The notes: generated from the letters alone by a model not told the origin. DNA of 64,000 bases from Candidatus Amarolinea dominans (GCA_016719785.1 JADJYJ010000030.1:248001-312000); one strand, 5' to 3'. Positions 43,031 through 52,989 are shown, counted from the first letter of the stretch. Numbers and translations: made by a program.

Positions 43031-46000
43031 ATGTTACGCCTGCTCTTCTACTTTCTCTTTTCTATCTCTCTTTCTCTCTTCTTCCTTTCTCTCTCTCCTC
43101 CCGACATTCTGCTCTCGGCCGGCTCGCGCCGCGCCTGTCGTCGTTGGTTCATCTGTTGGTGGTGTGCAGTCTGCTCTTTTCCACGGCGGCTGCTACCCCC
43201 CCCAGATAAATGCCGCTACTAAACCCATGTCCCCTGATCCCAACCTGGATCTGATCTCCGACCCCGGTGCGACGCCGGCGCCTTCGGTCGTGCAGTTGAC
43301 GCTGGCCGCGGCGCCGCAGGAGGTGGAGCCGGCGGGCGTCATCACCTACACCGTGGTCATCACCAACACCCTGGCCGACCGCGCCCTGAGCGGGCTGGTG
43401 GTGAGCGATACGTTGCCGCTGGAACTGACCTACTGGCCGGCCGGGGAGGGGGAATTCAGCTACCTGGAGGCCGAACGCCGGCTGGAATGGGTCATCGGTC
43501 AACTGGCTGCGGGCGCGACGCTGACCGGCACGTTCCAGGCGCAGGCGCTGGCGGAGGTCAGCGGGCAGGTCATCACCAACACCGCGGCCATCGTGAGCGA
43601 AGAGATGGGCGCGGCGGTGCAGGCCAGCGCGGCGATCACGATCACCGAGGCGCCCTGCCTGGGTGAGGACTGTGCGCCGACGCCCACGGCCGAACCGCCG
43701 ACCGCCACGCCGACGGCGACACCGACGAATGAGCCGCCCTGCCTGGGGTTCGAGTGTACGCCGACGCCGACGGCCACACCGCGCCCGCCGAGACGCGCCG
43801 CCCCGCCGCACACCGACGCCGACGGCCACACCGTCGCTCTGCCAGGATGATGAGGGGTGTACGCCAACGCCGACGGCCACCTGGACGCCGACGGCGACGC
43901 CTGGGCCGGATGAGGTGTGGTTGACGCCCGGCGAGGGTGGGGTGCTGCTCAGTGCGGATGGACGGGTGCAGGTGGAGGCGCGGCCGGGCGCGGTGAGCGC
44001 ACCGACCTTGCTGCGCTACACGCCGCAGCCGTTGGTGGGCGAGACGCCGGCCTGGCTGACGATGCACTTTGGCCTGGAGGCGCAGGACGAGCAGGGCGCG
44101 GCCGTGACTGCGTTCGAGAGCCTGGTCAGCCTGACCTATCGCTTCCCACCGAGCGTGGCGCTGACAGAGACGATCCGCCTGTACCGGTGGGAGGATGCGG
44201 CCGAGACGTGGCAGGCGCTCGACAGCCAGATGGATGTGGCCGGCCGGCAGTTGACGGCGTGGCTGGACGGGCCTGGGCTGTTTGGCCTGGGCGCACCGGC
44301 GTCGTTGAGCTACGGTGCGCAGCATCTGCCGACGGTGCATGGGTTCGTGACCGACGAGTGGAGCGGCAACAGCAGCCTGGGCTATCCGCTGGCTCTGCCG
44401 CCGGGGCCGGGCGGGCTGGGCTTGAACCTGAGCCTGGGCTATTCGAGCGAGGGGGTGAACAGCATTCGCCAGGGGCGTCGGCACAACCTCCAAGTCCCAG
44501 CGACGCCGGGACCACGCCGACGCCAACGCACGTGAACAAGATGCCACAGAATGCGAACACCTTCAATCGCCAGGCGAGTTTCGTGGGCTGGGGCTGGTCG
44601 TTGAACGGCCTGGGGCAGGTAACGATGTCCCTGGCGCAGGACGGGACACCGGCCAAGGCATTCTTGGGTTATGCCGGCGGCGGCTTCGAGCTGAAGCAAA
44701 CGACGGATGGCTGGCAAACGGAGCCGCAGAGCTTCGTGCGCATCGCCCATACCGGCAACCTGGATAGCGGGAACAAGTGGGAGGTGTGGTCGCCAGACGG
44801 CGTCAAGTACACGTTTGGCGGCGTCACGGGCAGCAATGCCACCTGGGCCAACGGTTCAGCCTGGATCATCAAGAGCAGTTGCGGAAAATCGGCGCGGGAG
44901 ATGCATCTGACAGAGGTGTTGGATACACACGGTAATCATATCGAGATTACCTATGAGACAGAGCCTGGTAGTGTCACCGGCTGCACCGATGAGTATGTGC
45001 CCGCGATTCGCCCAACGGTCATTCGATACTTTGCCATCAATGAACCCCTGGCTACGGTGCGCATCGAATTGGGTTACAGCGGGCGTGGTGACACAGGTGT
45101 GCCGGGCAACGTAGGGCATCGCGACGAATACACCGAGGCATTCTGGAGTAATTATCGGTTGACCGGGATCACGGTGCAGGTGCGCAACGGCAGTGGAGCG
45201 GATGCGTTCACCACGGTGGGCAGTTATGTATTGGCGCAGGACTACGATTGGTTCGACTCGAATAATGGAGAGGGGATCCTGCGGCTGACGAGTATCACGG
45301 AGAAGGGCAGAGACGGGGGTGCGCTGCCGGCGTGGACGTTTGGCTATCGGATTGGCGCGGTGGGGACGCAGAACGGCTGGAAGAACCATACGCTGCTGGA
45401 GACGGCCAACAACGGGCAGGGCGGGAGCGTCACCTACAGCTACGCGAATGTGCCCCAATATCTGGATGGAAGGATGTGGCGGCAATACCAGCCGCTACCG
45501 GGTGAGCCAGATGGATGTGAGCGACGGGATGGGCGGTGTGCAGCGCACGGTGTACGACCATCAGAACCCGTGGGCATGGACGTCGGCTGGATTCCCGGCG
45601 TGCAACAATTTCGAGTTCGGCGGCTACAGTTTCGTGCGCAGCCAGGTGCAGGACGGGACGGGGACGCTGTACCGGGTGATGGAGAACAGCTATCATCAGC
45701 GCAACGGCAACGCGCCCGATCCGCGCAAGGGCAAGCGAGTCTGACATCAGCAAGAGCACAAGTCGAGCGCCGGGGCGACCCTGGCGCAGGTGGGGACGTT
45801 GTGGAATAGTGTGACGACGAAGGGTACCAACTGGGTGCGCAGCGAAATCGTGACCAACACGCTGGGGACCAGCAGCCAGGCGACGACGTACGAGTACCTG
45901 ACGACCAGCCAAAACAATGCGCAGTACGGCAATGTGACGGCGATGCGCACCTACAGCGACACGGTGGGAACGCTGTACCGTTCGCAGGAAACCTTCTACT

Positions 46001-49000
46001 TCCCGGCCAACACGAGTGGCGGCGTGTACATCGTGAATCGGCCGGCGCAGCAGTTCCTGAAAGACGCAACGGGCGCGTGCAACGGGGAGACGCGCTATTT
46101 CTATGACAACAAGACATCCTACGCACAGACGCCGAGCAAGGGGGATGTGACGAAGGTGCGGGTGGGGCAGACGAGCTGCGGGGGCAGTTGGGCCGACACG
46201 CGATACCTCTACGACGACTGGGGTAATTCGAAGATCGTGACCGACACACTGGGTCACATGATCACGACCACCTACGATACGACGGCCGGCGCCTGGCCGA
46301 TGCTGTACGCCTTGCCGACGAGTATGATTGCGCCGCTCGTAGGGACAACCACCTACGCCTGGGACAAGGTGTTGGGACAGGTGACGAGCGTGACGGACCC
46401 GAACCTGGCGACCACCAGCTACAGCTACGATCAGTGGGGGCGGCAGACGCAGGTCATCGAACCCGGCGACGATGCGACCAACCCGACGCTGCGCTTGACT
46501 TACACCCATTACGCGGGGTCGGGGTCGCCGTACTGGGTGAAGCAGGAGCAGAAGGAGAGCGGATCGAACTACCTGGAGAGTCGCACGTTCTACGACGGCA
46601 TGGGACGGGTGGTGCAGACGCAGGCCGAGGCGGCAAGCAGCAGTCAGAGCATCCTCGTCAACACGCAATACCAGCCGTTGGGGGTGTTGCGAGCGAGCGT
46701 ACCCTACACCTACACCGCGGCGTCTGGGCGGGTACCGGGCGCCGGACTGGGCGCAACCACAGGCGGCCAATCACCTACGACAGCCTGGGCCGGGTGACGC
46801 AGGTGACGCAGGCGGACGGCACGACGGTCAAGAGTTTCTACCAGAATCGGCAGACCGCGGTGCTGGATGCGCTGAACCGGCAGACGATCTCGGAGACCGA
46901 TGCGGTGGGGCGGCTGTACCGGGTGCAGCAGTACCTGGTCACGGTCAATGGGCAGCCCGACTGGGGTGCGACGGTGTATGCGCACTCCATCTACACCTAC
47001 ACGGTGAGCGACCAGCTCGAGCAGATGACCGGGCCGGATGAGGCATTGACCACGATGACTTACGATCTGTTGGGGCGCAAGACGCGCATGACAGACCCGG
47101 ACATGGGCATTTGGAGTTACACCTACGATGCGGCCGGGAATCTCACACGACAGACCGACGCGAGAGGTTGCGTCATCACCTTCAGCTACGATGGCCTCAA
47201 CCGGGTGAAGGGCAAGACCTACAGCGGGTCGAGTGGATGCAGTGCGACGGCGGTGGGTTACACGTATGACAGCGGCACAACCGGCAAGGGGAGACGCACC
47301 GGGATGAGCGACAGCTCCGGCAGCGCGAGTTGGACCTACGACGGCCGCGGACGGGTAACGCAGGAGAGCAAGGCCATCAACGGAACGGGCGGCGGTACGT
47401 TCGTGACGCAGTGGAGTTACGATTCCGCCGATCGGCCGCTGTGGATGAAATACCCCGGCGGTGCGAGTCAGATTGGCGAGCAGGTACACTATGCGTACAC
47501 GACGCAGGGGTTGCTCGACACAGTGCGCAGCAACGGCAGCACCTACTATGTCGGCAAGACGCAGTACAACGAGCGCGGGCAGGTGATGGAACGCTGGCTG
47601 GGCAGCACGACCGGGGTGGTGAAGCAGTTGTACGCCTACAGTGTGGCCGAGAACTTCCGCCTGGTGAGCCTGAAGGCAGGCACAGGTGCGACCAACGACA
47701 ACCGGCAGAAGATCAGCTACACGTACGATGATGCGGGCAACGTGCTGACGATCACGGATGCGGCGGCGTATGGCTGCCGCCAGACGCAGAAGTTCACATA
47801 TGACACGCTGGACCGGCTGAGCACAGCCTCACGTCGAGCGGCGCCAACTGCTCACGGCTGACGGCACTGGCTACAAACAGCGCAGCTATGCCTACAGCAA
47901 TGCAGGCAACATCACCAATTTCGAGGGCACAGGCACGAATCTCTACTATCAGAATGGCGCACAAGCACGCGGTGACCCACATCGGGCGGCAGGCTATCAG
48001 AAATACTGGTACGATGCGAACGGCAACGCCACACGACGCATCAACGGCAGCCAGGACATCACGCTGACCTACAACGCCGAGAACCGGCTGACAGGCATGA
48101 GCGGCGGCGTGACTTCGAGCTACGTCTACGACGCCGACGGCAACCGGGTCAAGGAGACCATCGCGGCGTCACACGCGTCTTTGTGGGGAACACTTACGAA
48201 GTAGACAACGGCACGGTCAAGAAGTATTATTACGCTGGCGCGATGCGGGTGGCCGAGAGCAGCGGCGGTGTGCTCTACTATCTGCTGACGGATCATCTTG
48301 GCTCCACCGCGCTGACGCTGGACAGCAGCGGCGCCCGCGTGACCGAGCTACGCTACTATCCCTTTGGTGCGGCGCGTTACAACGCCGGCAACCAGGTGAC
48401 GACCTACCGTTTCACCGGTCAGCGTTGGGATAGCGGCACGGCGTTGTATTTCTACCAGTCCCGCTGGTACGACCCGCTCATCGGGCGATTCCTGGCCGCG
48501 GATACGATCGTTCCTCAGCCGCAAAATCCGCAGAATCTGAACCGGTACAGCTACGTCGGGAATCAACCTCTACGCTTCGTAGATCCCAGCGGCCATGCTG
48601 GAGTAGATTTCTGGGGCGGTGGTGGCGACGCTGGCGCAGGCATCGGGTTGGTTGTGGCCCTCATCATGACCCAGGCGCAGGGGGCGGTTTACCAATACGG
48701 CCCGGTTGCAGCCGAGATTACCTGGTTGTATGGGAATCAAACCATCGCCGCGGGGGATCAGATCAGCCAGGCTGTACAGAATGCCGGTCAGGGCGGCAAT
48801 ACGGCGGGACCGGGTGGGCTGGACCCGAACGATCCTCGCTTCAAACAGGGGACTGAGCAGGCGGCACAAACGCAAGGAAGCGCGGTCACATCGCGCGGAT
48901 TGAACGTCTTCTCGCGAGCGGCAGAGTTCGGCATCAAGTCCTACAACCAGTTAAGCAAGATGACAAGCGCTACCGGCTTGCGGGCGCATCATCTGATTGA

Positions 49001-49241
49001 GCAAAGGTTCGCAGAACGTCTGGGACTGAACACCGGAAGGATGTCCAGCATCGCCTTGACGCCGGAGGAGCATCAAATCTTCACGAATATGTGGCGGGCA
49101 GAGATCGGCCACATCGGTGATCGATCAGCACTCACTACGGCAACCGCCACTCTGCAGGATGTCTGGACGGCGGCTCAACGCATATATGCACAGCACCCAG
49201 AGCTCCTTGAGGCTGTAAGGCAGGATTTGTTCGGGCAATAA
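43031..49241 (+). pseudogene. RHS/YD-repeat polymorphic toxin gene with many frameshifts
   Basis: About 6.2 kb reads as one RHS protein only if the frame is changed at least seven times. In order: a CT-rich signal-peptide region after AAAGGAG (43015-43021); a DUF11 domain (43240-43640); Thr/Pro linkers with CLGxxCxPTPT; a spore-coat/SpvB-like beta region (43900-44450); and YD repeats from about 45300 to 48180. Breaks are near 43196-43203 (C8), 43790, 44490, 45490, 46765, 47838 and 48170; in one frame a TGA stands at 45742. The last part (48183 on) is open and carries the toxin tip. Full-length secreted RHS protein cannot be made as read. Confidence 0.78.
48183..49241 (+). CDS. RHS core end with C-terminal HNH-like toxin tip
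   Basis: An open 352-codon segment. Residues about 1-140 are the conserved end of an RHS core, with YLLTDHLGSTALTLD, FTGQRWDSGTALYFYQSRWY and the hallmark LNRYSYVGNQPLRFVDPSGH. After this boundary comes a unique tip: a hydrophobic stretch, a Gly/Gln linker, then about 80 residues with LRAHHLIEQRFAERLGL and SIALTPEEHQIF. This His-His...His pattern is that of HNH/AHH-type nuclease toxins and is close in my memory to SitA6 toxins of Myxococcus. The partner immunity gene starts 11 bases later. In an intact RHS protein this tip would be released into a neighbouring cell. Confidence 0.75.
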   Translation: MGNTYEVDNGTVKKYYYAGAMRVAESSGGVLYYLLTDHLGSTALTLDSSGARVTELRYYPFGAARYNAGNQVTTYRFTGQRWDSGTALYFYQSRWYDPLIGRFLAADTIVPQPQNPQNLNRYSYVGNQPLRFVDPSGHAGVDFWGGGGDAGAGIGLVVALIMTQAQGAVYQYGPVAAEITWLYGNQTIAAGDQISQAVQNAGQGGNTAGPGGLDPNDPRFKQGTEQAAQTQGSAVTSRGLNVFSRAAEFGIKSYNQLSKMTSATGLRAHHLIEQRFAERLGLNTGRMSSIALTPEEHQIFTNMWRAEIGHIGDRSALTTATATLQDVWTAAQRIYAQHPELLEAVRQDLFGQ

Positions 49242-49252
49242 CGGAGGATCTA

Positions 49253-50074
49253 GTGAAAATATGGCATAGAATTACCTTCGGCAAGCATGAAGGGGTGGAA
49301 CATGTGATTGATAGCTTGGGTGTCAAGATCACGAAGACGCCGGGCTTCGATGGATACTATATAATCACGTTCGAGATCGATGAGACTGACCCACGCTGGC
49401 CCCAGATCGCTGAACTAGTCAGAGACAAGCAGGCGCCTGATTTCTACAATACCACCTTCACGCCACAGGAAATCTACGCTGCCGAGTGGATCCGTCTGAT
49501 GCCGACCTTCGAGCAGGGTTACCCGCAGCCAAAGGAGGGCTGGGAGCTCGCGACCTACGCGCACGAGTGCCCGCAGTGTGGCGCCGGCTACCGCCAGCAG
49601 GCGCCGTTTCACCTGGCCAAGGAGCCGCGCTTGGGCAGACACGACTTCATGTCGTTCTACTGGGCCTATACGGTGTTCGTCACGCCCAAAGTCCTCGATG
49701 TCTTGGCTGCGCAGGGTATCCGCGGCTACGAACGGTGGGATGCGCTCATCCACCGTACCGGTCAGCCGTCGCAAGTTGTTTCCCAGTTGTTCTTTCCCAT
49801 CGTGGCTGGGCCAGGCCTGGCCGAGGAAGATAAACTGCAGCCGGAAACCTGTGCCCAGTGCGGCCTCACCAAGTACGGCTACCACAAGCGCGGGTACATG
49901 CACATCAAGCGCGCCGCGCTGCGTTCGGACGTAGACGTGCAATTGACACACGAATGGATCGGCAGCGGCGGGCACAGCGGTTTCCGGGAGATCCTGATCT
50001 CGAACCGTTTGGCACGGCTGGTCCTGGAAAACAACTGGCGCGGTGTCAGTCTCAAGCCCGTTGAGCTGATCTGA
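49253..50074 (+). CDS. Double-CXXCG protein, likely SitI6-type immunity protein
   Basis: A 273-residue cytosolic protein starting at GTG with GGAGG nine bases upstream. Two CxxCG knuckles, Cys106/Cys109 (CPQCG) and Cys200/Cys203 (CAQCG), make one zinc ribbon from distant parts of the chain. This is the hallmark of the double-CXXCG family, whose Myxococcus member SitI6 protects against toxin SitA6. Its place directly behind a toxin tip with HNH-like residues supports immunity. The rest of the chain (KIWHRITFGKHEGV..., FREILISNRLARLVL) also has the look of that family. Assignment is from motif memory, not from a search. Confidence 0.72.
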   Translation: MKIWHRITFGKHEGVEHVIDSLGVKITKTPGFDGYYIITFEIDETDPRWPQIAELVRDKQAPDFYNTTFTPQEIYAAEWIRLMPTFEQGYPQPKEGWELATYAHECPQCGAGYRQQAPFHLAKEPRLGRHDFMSFYWAYTVFVTPKVLDVLAAQGIRGYERWDALIHRTGQPSQVVSQLFFPIVAGPGLAEEDKLQPETCAQCGLTKYGYHKRGYMHIKRAALRSDVDVQLTHEWIGSGGHSGFREILISNRLARLVLENNWRGVSLKPVELI

Positions 50075-50094
50075 CCATCCCCCTGTGGGATGGT
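50074..50094 (+). terminator. Hairpin after the immunity gene
   Basis: ACCATCCC (50074-50081) and GGGATGGT (50087-50094) pair perfectly around CCTGT, followed by TT. A short terminator-like fold starts at the stop codon of the immunity gene. Confidence 0.5.
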
Positions 50095-51658
50095 TTGCGA
50101 GCGTCCTCCCAGGAGTGCGTGTAATCCTGGGAGGACGGTCATCCGCGCGGCAATTCCCTTCGAGTCCGCCCGACCTGCCAAGCGGCAAGCGACCTTTACC
50201 AGCGGTACAAATGCGGGGATCTACCTGTTGGCGACAGCGGCCACGGGTGCGGAACGCGGGAACAGCTACCGGGTGTGGCAGGATGCAACCCATGTCCGTA
50301 TCTACGAGAACGCCAGCACCAGCTACCTCCTCGTCGCCAGTTTTCCTGTGAGCAATACGGCCGGGCAGACGCACAGCTACCAGGTGATCTACGATCCGTT
50401 GACGGGCAAGGTGCAAGTGTGGCGGGACAACGTCTACCTGGGAAGCTGGACTGACACGACACCGCTCCTCAGCGGGAGCTACCTTTCGCTGCGCACCGAT
50501 GCGTCCAACGTGCTGTTCGACAATTTGGTGGTGTCGGAGGTAGTGAAGTATTACCAGGCGGGGGGTCAGCGGGTGGCGCTGCGCAAGAACGGTGCGGTGA
50601 GCTACCTGTTCGGAGATCATCTGGGCAGCACCAGCGTGACGGCGGACGCGACCGGGGTGCGCACAGCGGAGTTGTGGTACAAGCCGTGGGGAGAGAATCG
50701 AGGGACGCCCTATCAGACAACGCCGACGCAGCGGCGCTTCACCGGGCAGGTGCTGGACGAGGTGGCGGGCGGGTTGTATTTTTACAATGCGAGATACTAC
50801 GACCCGGCGCTGGGGCGATTCATCAGCGCGGATACGATCGTGCCTAGTCCCCAAAATCCGCAAAATCTCAACAGATACAGCTACGTCGGGAACCAACCGA
50901 CCGCCTATGTTGACCCAACAGGACACGCACACTGCGTGGACACAGATTGTGCAGTCACCTGGCATCCCACCAAACATCGCTATATGATCAGCCCTGGCGC
51001 GCCTGGTGTTCGCAGTGTTGCCCAGAGCATTGTCGCTGACTTGGGCGGGGTCAACGATCTCGAAGCAATGGCTGTGATTTCTGACGTGGCGGCTGGCCTC
51101 TATCGAACTTGGGACCGTTTCATGCCTGAAATGGGCAAGATATTCACGGGATCGCCCGCTTACGGAACCTTCGGCCTGATAGCGCCAGCTCTCTCAACCA
51201 TGCTCGGATTGGGGGGCGGCGGCTGTGCCGGCGTCGGTCGAGAACCGCACGATTGCCCAAGCAACACAGTCTACTTTCACGATACTGGCTTCCATTCGAA
51301 CTTTCAAGATTATCACAACCAACCGTATCATATGTGGGGGTACATCGCCCAAACGGCGACACCCGGAGATATCATCAGTTTCGAACTGAACTTCATCCTA
51401 TCTCAGTGGGGCAATCTCATACACGAGCAAGTACAAAGCAAGCTCAACTTGGATAGCGGATGGGGCACCAGTTGGCAGGACTGGGTTCTTTCAGAGGCTG
51501 GGGTATTGATCGGTTACAAGATTACTTATAATCTGATTACATCCCCTGCGGAGTTGGGTGACACACTCAGACGAGATCTCGGCCCACTTGGTCCTGGCAG
51601 CCGTGGTAGGCTTCAGCAACTGGAATCGAACTACGGGAAACTACGAGGTTCACCATGA
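50090..51658 (+). CDS. Orphan RHS tip module (5'-truncated) with unknown toxin
   Basis: An open 522-codon frame whose first 35 codons are not protein-like, so the gene lacks its natural start. It then shows a LamG-like domain (about 36-160), the RHS core end (YYQAGGQRVALRKNG, LFGDHLGSTSVTAD, YNARYYDPALGRFISADTIV, LNRYSYVGNQPTAYVDPTGH) and a unique tip of about 240 residues without a motif I recognise (Cys-rich start CVDTDC..., later GIGREPHDCPSN-like Cys and HDTGFHSNFQDYHNQPYH). The tip is a candidate new toxin. The next gene overlaps its stop by four bases, the normal toxin-immunity arrangement. Confidence 0.68.
   Translation: MVCERPPRSACNPGRTVIRAAIPFESARPAKRQATFTSGTNAGIYLLATAATGAERGNSYRVWQDATHVRIYENASTSYLLVASFPVSNTAGQTHSYQVIYDPLTGKVQVWRDNVYLGSWTDTTPLLSGSYLSLRTDASNVLFDNLVVSEVVKYYQAGGQRVALRKNGAVSYLFGDHLGSTSVTADATGVRTAELWYKPWGENRGTPYQTTPTQRRFTGQVLDEVAGGLYFYNARYYDPALGRFISADTIVPSPQNPQNLNRYSYVGNQPTAYVDPTGHAHCVDTDCAVTWHPTKHRYMISPGAPGVRSVAQSIVADLGGVNDLEAMAVISDVAAGLYRTWDRFMPEMGKIFTGSPAYGTFGLIAPALSTMLGLGGGGCAGVGREPHDCPSNTVYFHDTGFHSNFQDYHNQPYHMWGYIAQTATPGDIISFELNFILSQWGNLIHEQVQSKLNLDSGWGTSWQDWVLSEAGVLIGYKITYNLITSPAELGDTLRRDLGPLGPGSRGRLQQLESNYGKLRGSP
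50103..50136. repeat. Perfect 12-bp inverted repeat at the cassette junction
   Basis: GTCCTCCCAGGA (50103-50114) and TCCTGGGAGGAC (50125-50136) with a 10-base loop and no T run. It lies exactly between the first toxin/immunity pair and the next RHS fragment, so it may mark the join. Confidence 0.65.
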
Positions 51659-52146
51659 ACAAACAGATTGCTACGGGCCAAACCAGGATGAACGGTATGA
51701 GCAGGCGTTTCTTCATTGCCAATCTGGCCTTGTTGCTGGCGATCTCATGCGGATGCACCCTACCGATTTCGATTGCCAGGTTGCGGATGCCAGACTTGTC
51801 GAAATACACCACGCCCCTGGACTCGGAAACGATCCAGGATATCTGCATGAACTTCGAGATCAAGGACAACCGTTTGTGCATACAAGATCGGCCCGTGTAT
51901 GCTCCTGATTTCTTCCCGATTATCCTTTCGACATTCGAACGCGGGGTATCCACGCGTGATGATGTCAAAGCCAAACTAGGGCGTTATGAGTATGGATGTG
52001 AACCACCCACTTATGAGCCAAGTTCGGAACTGACCTATTATCGTTGCGCCTACGATCTTAACGGTGATCGAGTATTTTTTGTGGGGATTTGGTACCTGGA
52101 TAACGATGTTGTCTGGCGCATGACCGGCACAATAGGTGATGATTAG
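51655..52146 (+). CDS. Small lipoprotein, candidate immunity protein
   Basis: A 163-residue protein with a hydrophobic N-terminus ending LLAISCGC (lipobox; Cys near residue 33), so it is anchored on the outer face of the membrane. The mature part has four further Cys and no family I know. Its ATG overlaps the toxin stop (ATGA), so translation is coupled. An extracytoplasmic immunity protein would suit a toxin that acts on the envelope. Function is inferred from position only. Confidence 0.6.
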   Translation: MNKQIATGQTRMNGMSRRFFIANLALLLAISCGCTLPISIARLRMPDLSKYTTPLDSETIQDICMNFEIKDNRLCIQDRPVYAPDFFPIILSTFERGVSTRDDVKAKLGRYEYGCEPPTYEPSSELTYYRCAYDLNGDRVFFVGIWYLDNDVVWRMTGTIGDD

Positions 52147-52194
52147 TGATCGCTACGCTTACAGCGAGGTGCGCCCTCATCATACATCACGCTG

Positions 52195-52300
52195 GTCTGT
52201 AGTGCAGAAAACCGGCTGACTGCGATGACCGGGGGCGTCACGGCCAGCTATGTGTACGACGGGGACGGCAACCGGGTCAAGGAGACCATCGGCCCGGTTT
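52195..52300 (+). pseudogene. RHS YD-repeat scrap
   Basis: Encodes ENRLTAMTGGVTASYVYDGD and GNRVKETIG, nearly the same as the YD repeat at about 48085-48165. No start, no continuation; cut by the 88-bp repeats that follow. Confidence 0.7.
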
Positions 52301-52303
52301 TCG

Positions 52304-52567
52304 GCCACGAATTGCACGAATTGACACGAAAAGACCCTGGAATTCCCGCAAATTAGTGAAATTCGTGGCAGAGAAAGCTGGGCGGATCTTTGCCACGAAT
52401 TGCACAAATTGACACGAAAAGACCCTGGAATTCGTGCAAATTAGTGAAATTCGTGGCAGAGAAAGCAAGGCGGATTCTTGCCACGAATTGCACGAATTGA
52501 CACGAAAGGCCCCTGGAATTCGTGCAAATTAGTGAAATTCGTGGCAAAGAAAGCCGGGCGCACGGTG
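52304..52567. repeat. Three tandem 88-bp palindromic repeats
   Basis: Copies begin at 52304, 52392 and 52480. Each opens GCCACGAATTGCACGAATTG and closes with AATTCGTGGCAGAGAAAG, so that GCCACGAATT and AATTCGTGGC can pair across the unit. The copies differ at only a few positions. They lie between two RHS scraps. There is no spacer and no cas gene, so this is not CRISPR. Confidence 0.9.
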
Positions 52568-52855
52568 GGCGGCGTGACCTACACGCTGGTCTATGATGCG
52601 GAGAACCGGCGTGCAGCAGGTGAAGCAGGGAAGCACGGTGCTGGCCAGTTACACTTACGATGCGGATGGCAATCGGGTGAAGGCGGTGATGGGGAGCAGC
52701 ACAACAGTCTATATCGGCGCCTACTACGAGAAGACGACGAGCGGCAGCAGCACGACGATCACGAAGTATTACCAGGCGGGCGGTCAGCGGGTGGCGCTGC
52801 GGGTCAACGGGGTGGTGCGCTGGCTGGCGACCGATGCGTCTTTTGCGTTAGCGGG
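52568..52855 (+). pseudogene. Third RHS fragment
   Basis: Starts GGVTYTLVYDAENR, shifts frame near 52610, continues VKQGSTVLASYTYDADGNRV and ITKYYQAGGQRVALRVNG, then runs into the palindromic repeat at 52861. It shares YYQAGGQRVALR with the orphan module upstream. It has no toxin tip. Confidence 0.75.
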
Positions 52856-52860
52856 ATTTG

Positions 52861-52988
52861 CTCACACAAAGACACGAAGACACAAAGGTGTTCATCTGTG
52901 TCTTTGTGTCTTCGTGTGAGTCAAGAAATTTTCACACGAAGCCACGAAGGCGTTTGTCTGTGTCTTCGTGGCTTGCGTCTTCGTGTGA
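52861..52988. repeat. CACACGAAG-type palindromic repeat, right of the RHS locus
   Basis: Two adjacent palindromes. 52861-52920 runs from CTCACACAAAGACACGAAG to CTTTGTGTCTTCGTGTGAG. 52931-52988 runs from TTCACACGAAGCCACGAAGG to CTTCGTGGCTTGCG and CTTCGTGTGA. The family is the same as the block at 42690-42806. It ends at the stop codon of the DUF4349 gene. Confidence 0.82.
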
Positions 52989-52989
52989 G

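Noticed and set aside
50103..50136. Rho-independent terminator
   Set aside because: The stem is perfect, but no T run follows on either strand, so it is listed as an inverted repeat.
52304..52567. CRISPR array
   Set aside because: The units are 88 bp, contiguous and without variable spacers, and no cas genes are present.
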